Shown: positions 24,028 through 33,012 of the stretch, piece by piece | How the letters are laid out: each line of letters opens with the position of its first letter | Position numbering within the stretch: the first letter of the stretch is position 1 | The notes under the pieces: model-generated | The model's input: only the letters and a program-made list of their open reading frames with translations | What the model was told of the DNA's origin: nothing | Databases searched by the model: none | NCBI GenBank assembly: GCA_046049545.1 | Contig: JBJORF010000005.1 | Coordinates: 16,550 to 80,549, forward strand | Source of the DNA: Romeriopsis sp046049545 | GTDB lineage: Bacteria; Cyanobacteriota; Cyanobacteriia; Leptolyngbyales; Leptolyngbyaceae | Reading direction: 5' to 3' | DNA length: 64,000 nucleotides | Program-made: the position numbers and the translations under genes

Positions 24028-24726
24028 ATGGCTAGCCTTACAGTTTCGTTCTTGTCGTCTGGACTAGTGCGATTGCCCATGCTCATCGAGCTGATCGCTA
24101 ATTTGGGAGGCTGGGGGATCGTGGGGTTCGTGGCGCTCTATGTGGCGGTGACGATCGTCAGTTTGCCGACGACGGTGATGACCCTCAGTGCGGGAATAAT
24201 CTACGGCCCAATCTGGGGTGTTGTGTATGCCTTTGCGGGTGCATTTTGTGGGGCGGTGGTGTCCTTTGGATTGGGGCGATCGGTGTTGGGCAATTGGCTA
24301 TTAAAGCAGCTCGCTCGGCTTCCCCAGAAGCAGCGATCGCAAATCCAAGCGGTGCAGGAGGCCGTGGGTACGGGCGGCTTGCGGCTGGTGCTGTTGGTGC
24401 GGTTGTCGCCGCTGCTGCCGTTTGGCTTATTGAACTATGGATTGGCGCTAACGACGGTGCGCTTTCGGGACTATGCGCTGGGAACGATCGGGATTTTGCC
24501 AACGACAGCACTCTATGCTTCCCTGGCCGGAATGGCGGGGGATTTGGCCCAGGTGAATGGGGCAGCAGCGGGGCCAACGGGCGGTCTGCAACGGCTGTTA
24601 CAAGGGGTTGGCATTGCGGCGACGATCGGCAGTGTGCTCTGGACAACCCGTTTGGCGCGGCGGGAATTGGCGCGGCAGGCAGTCCTGACCGAGGCTGAGT
24701 CAGAAATTCAATCGATCGGTGAGTGA
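24028..24726 (+). CDS. VTT-domain (TVP38/TMEM64, DedA-like) membrane protein
   Basis: An integral membrane protein of about 232 residues from the SNARE-associated/VTT family, linked to lipid scrambling or transport. The core is recognisable: FVALYVAVTIVSLPTTVMTL, AGIIYGPIWGVVYAFAGAFC, GLGRSVLGNWLLKQL, LRLVLLVRLSPLLPFGLLNY and the re-entrant-like ALTTVRFRDYALGTIGILP. The exact start is unclear; ATG 23971, 24028 and 24079 are all possible and none has a good ribosome-binding site. The TGA stop overlaps the next start (TGATG), suggesting translational coupling to the cyclase gene. Confidence 0.8.
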   Translation: MASLTVSFLSSGLVRLPMLIELIANLGGWGIVGFVALYVAVTIVSLPTTVMTLSAGIIYGPIWGVVYAFAGAFCGAVVSFGLGRSVLGNWLLKQLARLPQKQRSQIQAVQEAVGTGGLRLVLLVRLSPLLPFGLLNYGLALTTVRFRDYALGTIGILPTTALYASLAGMAGDLAQVNGAAAGPTGGLQRLLQGVGIAATIGSVLWTTRLARRELARQAVLTEAESEIQSIGE

Positions 24727-27110
24727 TGATCGGCGGCGCAGGACTGGTTTGGGGCCAGTGGTGGCGGATTGCGGGATGGCCTGGGCATGCTAGGGGCAGT
24801 TCTCAAGTCTGCGCGATGCCGATGTCTCGTTTGAAGCTGATGTCCCATTTCCAGCCACTGCGGCGATCGCTCCAACGATCGTTCTGGCAACAGCGAGGCA
24901 CCCTAGTGATTACCCCCATTGTGACGGGGGTAGTGCTGGCGATGCGGGCTGGTGGCTGGCTCAATCCGCTGGAGCTAGCGTTATTTGATACGGTGATGCG
25001 GTATCGGCCCGCGCAGCCTGTGGACGATCGGGTGGTGATCGTGGAGGTGAATGAGGCGGATCTCCAGCAATTGCAGCGCTGGCCCGTCAGCGATCACACC
25101 TTAGCCCAAGCATTGGATCGCATTCGGCGCGATCAACCAGCGGCGATCGGTTTGGACTTGTACCGGGATTATGTGGTGCAGCCGGGGAATCAGCAATTGA
25201 CCCAACTGTTTGCAACGACTCCGAACCTGATTGGAATTACGAAACAGAGTACGGATCAAGTCTGGCAGAAGGTGCCACCGCCGCGTGTGCTGGGGGAACT
25301 CGATCAGGTGGGCGTGAATGATCTGGTGGTCGATCGTGATGGTCGAGTGCGGCGGGCCTTGCTGTATTTGCCGACAGACGATCGGGTGTACGAAAGTTTG
25401 GCCCTGCGATTAGCGCTGACTTACCTGGAGTCACGCAATGTATTCCCCAATCCTGATTCTCCGGTGCTGCAATTGGGTTCCGTGCGCTACGAACGGTTGC
25501 AGCCCCAGGATGGCCCTTATGTGGGGGCGGATAATGGCGGCACGCAGCTATGGTTGAACTATCGGGGGGAGACGGGACATTTTCCGCGTGTGGCGTTGAC
25601 CGATGTGCTGGGCGGGCGCGTGCCCGCTGGCACTTTCAGGGATCGTGTGGTGCTCGTGGGGGTGACGGCAGTGAGCCTCAAAGATAGTTTTCTCACGCCC
25701 TACAGTCAGGGGGGGACGCGATCGCAGCCCCTCGAAATGCCCGGAGTGGAATTCCATGCCAATGTGGTGAGTCACATCATCAGCCAGGTACTCGATGGGC
25801 GATCGGGAATTTGGACTGGGTCAGAAACCCAGGAAATGCTGTGGATTGGGGCATGGGGCTTGGTGGGGACGGGGTTGGCTTGGCGGTGGCGGTTTGGGCG
25901 GCGGCAGCGGGATTGGCTGGGGCGACTGACGGGGATGGGCTTGCTCGCTGCCGCTTTGGTGGCGGGGCACTATGGGGCGTTTGTCCAGGGCTATTGGGTG
26001 CCGTTGTTGCCGCCGTTGATCAGCTATGTCGGTGGGATTGGTCTGGTGCTGGCTCATACGGCCTATCGGGCGGGGGAAATTCGTCAAACCTTTGGGCGCT
26101 ATCTGTCCGATGAGGTGGTGAATCAGCTCCTAGACTCACCCGAGGGACGACAGATGGGTGGGGAACGCCGATCGGTGACGATGTTGATTTCCGATTTGCG
26201 CGGCTTTAGCGCGATCGCGGAGCAGTACGCGCCGGAGCAGGTGATGCTGCTGTTGAATCACTATCTGGCCCGCATGACCGATGTAATTGCCCAGTATCAA
26301 GGGACGATCGATGAGCTGATGGGCGATTCGATTTTGGTGATGTTTGGGGCCCCGACGGCGCGGGTGGATGATGTCGAGCGGGCCTGTGCTTGTGCGATCG
26401 CGATGCAGCGGGCCATGGTGGATTTGGGCCAGAACTTGGAGCCGGAGCTGGCAGTGCAGGTGAATCAATTACAGATGGGGATTGCGTTGCACCATGGCGA
26501 GGTGGTGGTGGGGAACATCGGTTCGATGAAACGCGCGAAGTATGGCATGGTCGGCAGTCACATCAACCTCGCGGCGCGGATCGAGTCCTATACGGTGGGG
26601 GGGCAGATTTTGATTTCGGAATGTCTGCAACGGCAGTTGCGAACGGCGGTGGAACTGGGGCAATCGATGGAGATTCGGGCGAAGGGCTTTACCGATCCTG
26701 TATTGGTGCATGAGCTGCGCGCGATCGGCGGGCGCTATGCTCAGGCGCTCCCGCCCTTGGATGAGGTGTTGGTGCCGTTGACCCCGATGGTGGCGATCGA
26801 GTGGACTTCGATTCAGTCAAAGCAGGTGCAACATCCGATGTTGCCAGGGCAGGTGATCCAGTTGTCTTCCCACGGGGCGGTGTTGGCGTTGCCGCAGTCG
26901 GTGGCGGTGTTTGGGGATGTGAAGCTGAAGTGGCCGGGTCACGATGTGGCGGGCCTGGGGGATATCTATGCCAAGGTGGTGGAGGCTTTGGCGATCGATG
27001 GGCGGTGGCCAGAGTTGTTGGTGTATCGGGTGCGGTTTACGTTTGTGCCCGTGGGGATGCAGCGGCAGTTGCAGGCATTAGTTGCAGGCATCGATCGCGG
27101 CGGGCGGTAA
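24726..27110 (+). CDS. CHASE2-domain class III nucleotide cyclase
   Basis: A membrane receptor cyclase of up to 794 residues. After an N-terminal helix (near LVITPIVTGVVLAMRAG) comes an extracytoplasmic CHASE2 sensor (about residues 75-370, with DDRVVIVEVNEADL, AAIGLDLYRDYVV, RDRVVLVGVTAVSLKDSFLT and MPGVEFHANVVSHI). Three closely spaced helices follow, then a class III cyclase domain with both metal Asp residues (LISDLRGFSAI and LMGDSILVMFG) and KYGMVGSHINLAARIESYT. About 100 C-terminal residues (QVIQLSSHGAVLALPQ, DVKLKW) resemble a degenerate PilZ-like barrel. The product (cAMP or cGMP) is not certain. Starts at 24822 or 24840 are alternatives to the coupled ATG 24726. Confidence 0.88.
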   Translation: MIGGAGLVWGQWWRIAGWPGHARGSSQVCAMPMSRLKLMSHFQPLRRSLQRSFWQQRGTLVITPIVTGVVLAMRAGGWLNPLELALFDTVMRYRPAQPVDDRVVIVEVNEADLQQLQRWPVSDHTLAQALDRIRRDQPAAIGLDLYRDYVVQPGNQQLTQLFATTPNLIGITKQSTDQVWQKVPPPRVLGELDQVGVNDLVVDRDGRVRRALLYLPTDDRVYESLALRLALTYLESRNVFPNPDSPVLQLGSVRYERLQPQDGPYVGADNGGTQLWLNYRGETGHFPRVALTDVLGGRVPAGTFRDRVVLVGVTAVSLKDSFLTPYSQGGTRSQPLEMPGVEFHANVVSHIISQVLDGRSGIWTGSETQEMLWIGAWGLVGTGLAWRWRFGRRQRDWLGRLTGMGLLAAALVAGHYGAFVQGYWVPLLPPLISYVGGIGLVLAHTAYRAGEIRQTFGRYLSDEVVNQLLDSPEGRQMGGERRSVTMLISDLRGFSAIAEQYAPEQVMLLLNHYLARMTDVIAQYQGTIDELMGDSILVMFGAPTARVDDVERACACAIAMQRAMVDLGQNLEPELAVQVNQLQMGIALHHGEVVVGNIGSMKRAKYGMVGSHINLAARIESYTVGGQILISECLQRQLRTAVELGQSMEIRAKGFTDPVLVHELRAIGGRYAQALPPLDEVLVPLTPMVAIEWTSIQSKQVQHPMLPGQVIQLSSHGAVLALPQSVAVFGDVKLKWPGHDVAGLGDIYAKVVEALAIDGRWPELLVYRVRFTFVPVGMQRQLQALVAGIDRGGR

Positions 27111-27244
27111 ACCCAGTGCGGTTGGATCGGGGAACACCCCGGCAACTTTTCGATCGGAATCTGCGTCCTGATCCTAAAATCGATAGGGTGAATAGCTGGT
27201 TGAACCCTCGATCGGGCTAATCCCTTCTCTCCTTGAGCACCGTC

Positions 27245-28471
27245 ATGAAGAACCCCTTTGCCAATTTTGATCTCGAAGAATCACTGTCGGGTTTACCCGA
27301 TGGGCTGCGGGAGCCGATGGTGCTGGCGGTGGTGGCATCGGGCTTGGTGCATGGTTTTACGTTTTTGTTGTTGCCTGTGTTGACGACTTCGGCGGAAGCG
27401 AAGAATCAGGGAACCGAGCGGATTGTGAGTGTGGTGGAGCTAACCCCGGAGGAGCAGGCGAAGTTGCCAGTGACGATGACGGCGGTGAATCCATTGGTGA
27501 ATCCATTAGCGCCGGGAGCTTTGAGTAAGGTGCCGTTGACGGGGCTGTTCCCGAGTTCGACTACGCCGGGGATTCAGCTCACACCGAATCCGAATCCGGT
27601 GAATGACTTTTTCAATAATGTGAATAAGAGCAGCAGTGGGAGTACTGGCAGTTTGGGGTTGGGCAGCTATTCCTTGGGTAATCCGATTATTACGGGGTCG
27701 AGTAATCTTGATAATGGCTTAGATGCGGCTGAGCGTAAGCGGTTGCGAGAATTAGAAAAAGCTGACGCGGAACGCAAGGCCAAAGAAGCAGAAGCCAAAG
27801 CGAAGCAAGAAGAAGAAGCGAAGCAAACGGCTGAGCAAAAAGATCAGAAAAACGATCCGAAGAATCAGACTCAGGTTGACCCAGGCGGACAAAACAATAG
27901 CCCAACACCGCCTGGAACCCAGCCGGGAACACCTTCCACTTCGGCAACTCAGTTGCAGCCAACGCCTGCACTGATCGCGGCGACAACCTATGGACTGCCT
28001 GAAGGTGCGGACAAGCCTGAATATGTGACGCAGCAAAGTCAACAATTGCAGAATTCGATTCTTACGGCGTTGCTGCCTGAGGCCTTGCGCAACCTTCCTT
28101 CGGATAATCCCCAACGCCAGCAATGGGAAACCGCAAATCAAGATCAGATTGGTAAAACAGCCATTTACATGGCAACTCAATTGCAGCCACAGACTATTAC
28201 AGCCCGTCCGGCCCCGCTGCCCCCTGGCATCACCGAATTCAAATTTAATGGTGCGCCGCCGCAGACACAGGTGAATGCTGTGATTGAAGTCTATGTCACG
28301 CCAGAAGGGAAGCTGATGGCCGCACCGACTTTGGTGCGCTCATCTGGCTTTAAGCATTTAGATGATCTGGCGGTGAAAGAGATTACTGAGGCAGTTGCGA
28401 AGGTGCCCCTCAAAAATCCGGTTCGTTACACGGTTCTATTTGATTTGCCATCGGCAAAGCCCGCAGCGTAG
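27245..28471 (+). CDS. TonB-like energy-transducing protein
   Basis: A 408-residue protein with the TonB layout: a short cytosolic start (PFANFDLEESLSGLPDGL), one hydrophobic helix (VLAVVASGLVHGFTFLLLPVL, about residues 25-45), a long periplasmic linker with a highly charged coiled coil (AAERKRLRELEKADAERKA, then AKEAEAKAKQEEEAKQ) and Pro/Thr/Gln-rich segments, and a C-terminal TonB-type domain (VNAVIEVYVTPEGKLMAAP, SSGFKHLDDLAVKEI, NPVRYTVLFDLP). It should couple proton-motive force to outer-membrane import. No exbB/exbD or TonB-dependent receptor is adjacent. An in-frame TTG at 27233 is an alternative start. It converges on the next gene with one base between the stops. Confidence 0.82.
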   Translation: MKNPFANFDLEESLSGLPDGLREPMVLAVVASGLVHGFTFLLLPVLTTSAEAKNQGTERIVSVVELTPEEQAKLPVTMTAVNPLVNPLAPGALSKVPLTGLFPSSTTPGIQLTPNPNPVNDFFNNVNKSSSGSTGSLGLGSYSLGNPIITGSSNLDNGLDAAERKRLRELEKADAERKAKEAEAKAKQEEEAKQTAEQKDQKNDPKNQTQVDPGGQNNSPTPPGTQPGTPSTSATQLQPTPALIAATTYGLPEGADKPEYVTQQSQQLQNSILTALLPEALRNLPSDNPQRQQWETANQDQIGKTAIYMATQLQPQTITARPAPLPPGITEFKFNGAPPQTQVNAVIEVYVTPEGKLMAAPTLVRSSGFKHLDDLAVKEITEAVAKVPLKNPVRYTVLFDLPSAKPAA

Positions 28472-28472
28472 T

Positions 28473-29099
28473 CTATTGAGGCTGATTCAAATTGACCTTA
28501 GCCCGATGAATTAACCGATCGCCATGACGATACCCAACATACTTCACCTGCACTGAATCACCAGGATTGGGTGCAGCACCGATCGGTTGATGAATTGCTG
28601 GATCAAATTCCACCGTTGCGCCGACCTGCCCGATCGGTTCCACGCCCCATTCGCGCAGCAGATTTTCCACGGGACGCACTAACGGCAACAGCTTTACCGC
28701 TGGCGCTGTGGGGTTTTGCTGGGCGGCGTAGGCAGCGGTGGGCCATTGCAATAACCAGGATTCCAGGGTTTGTAGGGCGGCTTGCTGGAAGGCTTTTTGC
28801 GATTCGGCGGACTGTTCTTGCAGTTGTTGCTGGAGCCGATCGTATTCAGCTTGCAGACGGTCAGTTGGAGGTGCTGGAGCGGGCGATTCCGTCAGGGCGG
28901 CGAGCAAGGCGCTCGTTGATAAACCCAACCCCTGAGCGACTTTAGCGATCGTGCCCAACTGCATGGTCGCCATTTGGCCGCGCCGCAGGCGGCGGATCAC
29001 CTTTTCGGTCACGCCGCTGACCTGACAGAGTTCGACATAGCTGTGGATGCCGCGCGATCGCATCAAGGTTTGCAGCCGATCGGTATAGTCGCCGCCCAT
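28473..29099 (-). CDS. XRE helix-turn-helix protein with GrpE-like C-terminal domain
   Basis: A 208-residue protein with an unusual architecture. Residues 1-70 are an XRE-type helix-turn-helix (YVELCQVSGVTEKVIRRLRR then LGTIAKVAQGLGLSTSALL). Residues 75-120 form a coiled coil (LQAEYDRLQQQLQEQSAESQ). The last 75 residues resemble the helical end and beta head of the nucleotide exchange factor GrpE: LVRPVENLLREWGVEPIG, then FDPAIHQPIG, PGDSVQVKYVGYRHGDRL and IHRAKVNL, matching GrpE's GVE-I, DP-xHQ-I, GY and R-A-V pattern. Function is unknown; a DNA-bound DnaK co-chaperone is one possibility. It lies 9 bases downstream of dps. Confidence 0.78.
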   Translation of the reverse strand: MGGDYTDRLQTLMRSRGIHSYVELCQVSGVTEKVIRRLRRGQMATMQLGTIAKVAQGLGLSTSALLAALTESPAPAPPTDRLQAEYDRLQQQLQEQSAESQKAFQQAALQTLESWLLQWPTAAYAAQQNPTAPAVKLLPLVRPVENLLREWGVEPIGQVGATVEFDPAIHQPIGAAPNPGDSVQVKYVGYRHGDRLIHRAKVNLNQPQ

Positions 29100-29108
29100 G
29101 ATCGCCCC

Positions 29109-29588
29109 CTACTCCAACATGCTCCGCAACATCCAAGCATTCTTCTCATGGAGCTGCATCCGCTGCGTCAGCAAATCCGCCGTTGGTTCATCATGGGCTT
29201 CATCCACTAACGGGAAGATCGATCGGGCCGTGCGGACGATCGCTTCCTGGCCTTCGACCAACTGTTGCAGCATTTCTGTGGCTTTTGGCACACCCACGGG
29301 TTCCGGAATGGAAGTCAGCTTGGCATATTCGCTGTAAGTCCCCGGCGCGGGGTAACCTAAGGCCCGAATCCGTTCCGCAATCAAGTCCACTGCCAGCGCC
29401 AGCTCCGTGTACTGCGTTTCAAACATTAAGTGCAACGTATTGAACATCGGGCCAGTCACGTTCCAGTGGAAGTTATGGGTCTTGAGATAGAGACTGTATG
29501 TATCGGCTAACAACCGCGATAGCCCCTCCGCAATACCTTTGCGCGTTTCGGGGTCAATACCAATATTGACGGGGCTTTGAGTAGTCAT
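29109..29588 (-). CDS. dps: Dps family DNA-protection/ferritin-like protein
   Basis: A 159-residue Dps/mini-ferritin, which stores iron as ferric mineral and consumes peroxide as a dodecamer. The inter-subunit ferroxidase site is visible in LKTHNFHWNVTGPMFNTLH (two His) with FETQYTELALAVDLIAERI (Asp/Glu). The motif RALGYPAPGTYSEY follows, and the C-terminal helix is QRMQLHEKNAWMLRSML. There is no basic DNA-binding tail. The start at 29588 has AGGAG 9 bases upstream. The XRE/GrpE-like gene follows after 9 bases on the same strand, so the two may be cotranscribed. Confidence 0.95.
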   Translation of the reverse strand: MTTQSPVNIGIDPETRKGIAEGLSRLLADTYSLYLKTHNFHWNVTGPMFNTLHLMFETQYTELALAVDLIAERIRALGYPAPGTYSEYAKLTSIPEPVGVPKATEMLQQLVEGQEAIVRTARSIFPLVDEAHDEPTADLLTQRMQLHEKNAWMLRSMLE

Positions 29589-29911
29589 GGGGTCAAGCTC
29601 CTGAACAAAATGAAGGGATAGCGTTTTAGTTGAGTGTTTCTAAAGCATAGTCGGAATGACTACGACTTGCAAGATGCTGATCGGCGATCGCGGTGGATCA
29701 GGTAAGAGCGGCAAGTCTTGCGTATCGCCGAGTCATCGGTCATTTGGCGGAATTTTCCTGATTCGATGGATGGGGGCGGTTATTTGGAGTAGATGGGTTC
29801 CCGTTTCAACATCGTCAGACTGTTTGACCGAGATTTTTTTGGCCGAGATTTTTCTGGCCGAGATTTTTTGATTGACTGCATCTATATCCAGTAAGCACTG
29901 CTCGATCGATT
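29589..29911. other. Divergent spacer between dps and the SGNH hydrolase gene
   Basis: It contains a triple 15-bp tandem repeat, (G/T)(G/A)CCGAGATTTTT(T/C), at 29826-29840, 29841-29855 and 29856-29870. A 71-codon frame that runs through it is not supported as a gene. The dps promoter should lie on the left side, but no clear -35/-10 pair stood out. Confidence 0.6.
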
Positions 29912-31192
29912 ATGACCCAAGCCTATCAGCCTCCCCAGGATTTCTCCCGTTTATCTTCCGATCGTTCAAAACCGCTGATTCAGCGTCCCAGCCCGAAATT
30001 ATTGGCCCGCCGGGCGGTTGCCCGCCAAGGTCGGCGATCGCTGCAACCGCCGACCGCGCCCGTTCCATCTTGGCCCGGAATGGAGCTGTCCCCAGCGCCC
30101 TTGCCGCAGGCTAAACCAGTTGCTAAACCGATTGTCCAGCCTGTTGCCATCAAGCCTTCCCAGCGTTTGACCTTCGATTGGCGTGCCCTTTTGCAGGAAG
30201 CGCGGGAGCGCAATCGTCTGGCCGCCCGTCAGCCAAAAACCAAATTACCGCAAGCGAAAGCACCGCAAGCGAAAGCACCGCAAGCGAAAGCCCGCGTCCA
30301 GCGCGTGGGGTCGGCGCTGACTGACCCCATACCCACTCCCAATTCCCGATCGGTGCGGCGCGGCCAGGAGCAACGTCCGGTGATTCGGGTCAATGAAGTC
30401 GGTCGTCCGGCCAGCCGCCCCAGCCAAACCCTCGCCCGATCGCCGCGATCGGGCAGTCAGCAATACATTCAACGCCTGAATGCTCTCCGTAACGGCCAAC
30501 TCTATCCCCAAATTCCCCGTGATAGCTTCTACGAGCAGTGGAGTCAGGCGACCCAACAACCGACCTACGAACAGTGGCGTGAGTTACTGGCCCTCGAAGC
30601 CCGTGCCGCTGGCCGTAATCGTGGGGGCGAAACCTTGACGGTGATGGTCGGGGATTCCTTGAGCCAGTGGTTCCCCAGCGATCGCTTACCGGATCAGCAG
30701 GTTTGGCTCAATCAAGGGATTTCGGGCGACACCACCAGCGGTATTCTGAATCGGCTGAACGCTCTGGACAGCACCCAACCGGATACGATCTACCTGATGG
30801 CGGGCGTGAATGATCTCAAGCGGGGTTTGAAAGAACAGCAAGTTTTGCGGAACATTAACCAGATCGTCAGCCGTCTAAAGCGGCAGCATCCCACCGCGCA
30901 AATTATTGTCCAGTCGATCCTGCCGACCCGCTCCGAGCAAATTCCGAATCAACGCATTGTCAAACTCAATCCCTTGATTCAGCAATTGGCCCAGCGGCAC
31001 GGCGTGAATTATCTCGACTTAGCGCAGCAATTTCGCGATGACGATGGCGGCTTACGGGCCGACCTGACCACAGATGGGATTCATCTGTCGCCCCAGGGCT
31101 ACCAAGTTTGGCAGTCGGCGCTGCAACGGATGGATCAACGCTTGGCCCAACGTCCCACGCGGACGATCGCGCGGGCCCAGACACCGGAGTGA
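29912..31192 (+). CDS. SGNH/GDSL hydrolase with long disordered N-terminus
   Basis: A 426-residue protein. The C-terminal ~200 residues are an SGNH esterase/lipase domain with all four blocks: VMVGDSLSQWF (nucleophile Ser), NQGISGDTTSG (Gly), MAGVNDLKRG (Asn) and TTDGIHLSPQGYQ (Asp/His). The N-terminal ~190 residues are polar, basic and Pro/Gln-rich and include three exact PQAKA repeats encoded by an in-frame 15-bp tandem triplication (30248-30292). No signal peptide is visible, which is odd for this hydrolase type; export or a cytosolic role cannot be decided. The substrate is unknown. Confidence 0.85.
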   Translation: MTQAYQPPQDFSRLSSDRSKPLIQRPSPKLLARRAVARQGRRSLQPPTAPVPSWPGMELSPAPLPQAKPVAKPIVQPVAIKPSQRLTFDWRALLQEARERNRLAARQPKTKLPQAKAPQAKAPQAKARVQRVGSALTDPIPTPNSRSVRRGQEQRPVIRVNEVGRPASRPSQTLARSPRSGSQQYIQRLNALRNGQLYPQIPRDSFYEQWSQATQQPTYEQWRELLALEARAAGRNRGGETLTVMVGDSLSQWFPSDRLPDQQVWLNQGISGDTTSGILNRLNALDSTQPDTIYLMAGVNDLKRGLKEQQVLRNINQIVSRLKRQHPTAQIIVQSILPTRSEQIPNQRIVKLNPLIQQLAQRHGVNYLDLAQQFRDDDGGLRADLTTDGIHLSPQGYQVWQSALQRMDQRLAQRPTRTIARAQTPE

Positions 31193-31316
31193 GCGCAGGG
31201 GCGGTAAGTCGATCGGTAGGCGGACGCTGGTTTGAGTCAAAACTCAAAAAACGACTCAATCCTGCTCCAAAATCCCGATAAAATCATGAAGATTATCGCC
31301 CCTGAAGGACTGCAAC

Positions 31317-32939
31317 ATGGTTTTGGTGTCTTACGTCTCGGTGTGTCGAACGGGTTTGGGTGCGGTGGTGGGCGCGATCGCGCCGATCGTCGGCTTCGCG
31401 ATCCCGGCTCCAGCGCAAGATGTGGAATTGCAAGTGGGGATTGTCCAGCGGTTTGGGGATCGGCCCCAAGACGTGATGACCTTAACGCCGTTGCCCGGAG
31501 ATCAGCTCACGGTCAAGGTCACCCAGGGCGATGGCAGCGTCAAGACCTTGCAGGTGCCGAGCCTGAAGCTCGAAATTCAAATGCTGCCCGTGACACCGCG
31601 CGTTGAGCAGAAAGTCATTTTCAGCGAACACCGCAGCTTTGAAACTGCTGAAGAAATGGCGCAGCAGTGGCGGGCGCGTGGGGCACAGGTGGAAATTGCC
31701 CAGCCGAATCGCTGGCAGGTCTGGGCTGATCGGCAGGTGTATAAGTCTCCCGCTGTCCTCGGGCTGCTGGTGCAAAACCTCGAACAGCAAGGGGTCAAAG
31801 TCCGGCTCGAAACCAAAAACGTCACCCAAGTGCCGATGCCTTCCTTTGTGGCGGGGGGCTTTCGGTTCAATCGCGATCGGGTCGAGATTGTGGCGGGCCG
31901 GGGCGTGATTCAGGTCGATCGCGACAAGGATGATGCCCCGAAACGGAGCTATCCGGGTCGGCTGCGATTACAGCCGAATGCTTACGGCACGACGACTTTG
32001 GTTAACTTAGTGCCGTTGGAAACCTATCTCCGGGGTGTGGTGCCCTACGAAATTGGCGCGAATGCACCGTTCCAGTCGATGGCAGCTCAGGCGGTATTGG
32101 CCCGGACTTACGTGTTGCGGAATACGCGGCGATTTACGATCGATGGCTATCAGCTTTGTGCGACAACGCAATGCCAGGTCTACTTTGGCTTGAACGGCAC
32201 AACGGAGGCAACCGATCGGGCGATCGCCCTTACGCGCGGTCAAGTGCTGACCTACAACAACGAATTGGTGGATGCGCTCTACTCTTCGACTACGGGCGGC
32301 GCAACGGCGGCCTTCACCGATGTCTGGCGGGGCAATCCCCGACCCTATCTACGGGCGAAGATTGATTCGGTGGGCGGCGTGTGGAATTTGGCACAGCAAC
32401 CGCTGACCGATGAAAGCAACTTCCGGGCCTTCATTAGCCAGAAGCAAGGCTTCAACGAAACCGATATTTCCAATTATTTCCGCTGGCAGAAGAAAGCCAC
32501 GATCAAAAAGCTGGGCGAAGATCTGCGCAAATATCTCACGAGTATTGAGCATCCGTTAGCCAATTTTCAAGCAATTACGAATATTCAGGTGATGGAGCGA
32601 TCGGCGGGGGGGCGCGTATTCCGTCTGGGGATCGTGACGGATCTCGGGGCGATCGAACTCGAACGCGATGAAATCCTACTCGCGTTTGAAGCGCCCAATA
32701 GCTTGCTGTTTTATGTGGATCCCATCTTTGATGAGAAGACAAAAGCCCTGTCTGGGTTTAACTTCACTGGCGGTGGTTTGGGGCATGCCGTGGGCTTGAG
32801 CCAATATGGGTCGTATAATCTGGGGAAACTGGGCTGGAATTACGATCGGATTCTGGACTTTTATTTCCCCGATACGAAGTTGCAGCCGATTAATCCCGGG
32901 ATTACGGCTTACCGTGAGGTGCTACCGCCGCTGCGTTAG
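31317..32939 (+). CDS. SpoIID/LytB-domain exported protein
   Basis: A 540-residue protein with an N-terminal signal or anchor (GLGAVVGAIAPIVGFAIPAPAQ). The SpoIID/LytB domain occupies about residues 225-350: NLVPLETYLRGVVPYEIG, MAAQAVLARTYVLRN, CQVYFGLN and DALYSSTTGGATA, and again GGGLGHAVGLSQYGSYNLGK near the C-terminus, a conserved His-containing motif. In Bacillus, SpoIID is a lytic transglycosylase acting on denuded peptidoglycan; here a role in cell-wall remodelling in a non-sporulating cyanobacterium is inferred. Upstream residues include a SPOR-like region (QVEIAQPNRWQVWADRQVYK). Confidence 0.88.
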   Translation: MVLVSYVSVCRTGLGAVVGAIAPIVGFAIPAPAQDVELQVGIVQRFGDRPQDVMTLTPLPGDQLTVKVTQGDGSVKTLQVPSLKLEIQMLPVTPRVEQKVIFSEHRSFETAEEMAQQWRARGAQVEIAQPNRWQVWADRQVYKSPAVLGLLVQNLEQQGVKVRLETKNVTQVPMPSFVAGGFRFNRDRVEIVAGRGVIQVDRDKDDAPKRSYPGRLRLQPNAYGTTTLVNLVPLETYLRGVVPYEIGANAPFQSMAAQAVLARTYVLRNTRRFTIDGYQLCATTQCQVYFGLNGTTEATDRAIALTRGQVLTYNNELVDALYSSTTGGATAAFTDVWRGNPRPYLRAKIDSVGGVWNLAQQPLTDESNFRAFISQKQGFNETDISNYFRWQKKATIKKLGEDLRKYLTSIEHPLANFQAITNIQVMERSAGGRVFRLGIVTDLGAIELERDEILLAFEAPNSLLFYVDPIFDEKTKALSGFNFTGGGLGHAVGLSQYGSYNLGKLGWNYDRILDFYFPDTKLQPINPGITAYREVLPPLR

Positions 32940-33012
32940 GTTCAGCGCGAGTTTTGTCGCGATTCAAGGTAAAATCAGCAAGCTATTTCAGAACTGGGGA
33001 ATCGGTAGAGTC

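Noticed and set aside
29656..29871. 71-codon open frame upstream of the SGNH hydrolase gene
   Set aside because: It runs through a triple 15-bp tandem repeat (giving a repeated FLAEI) and has no recognisable features.
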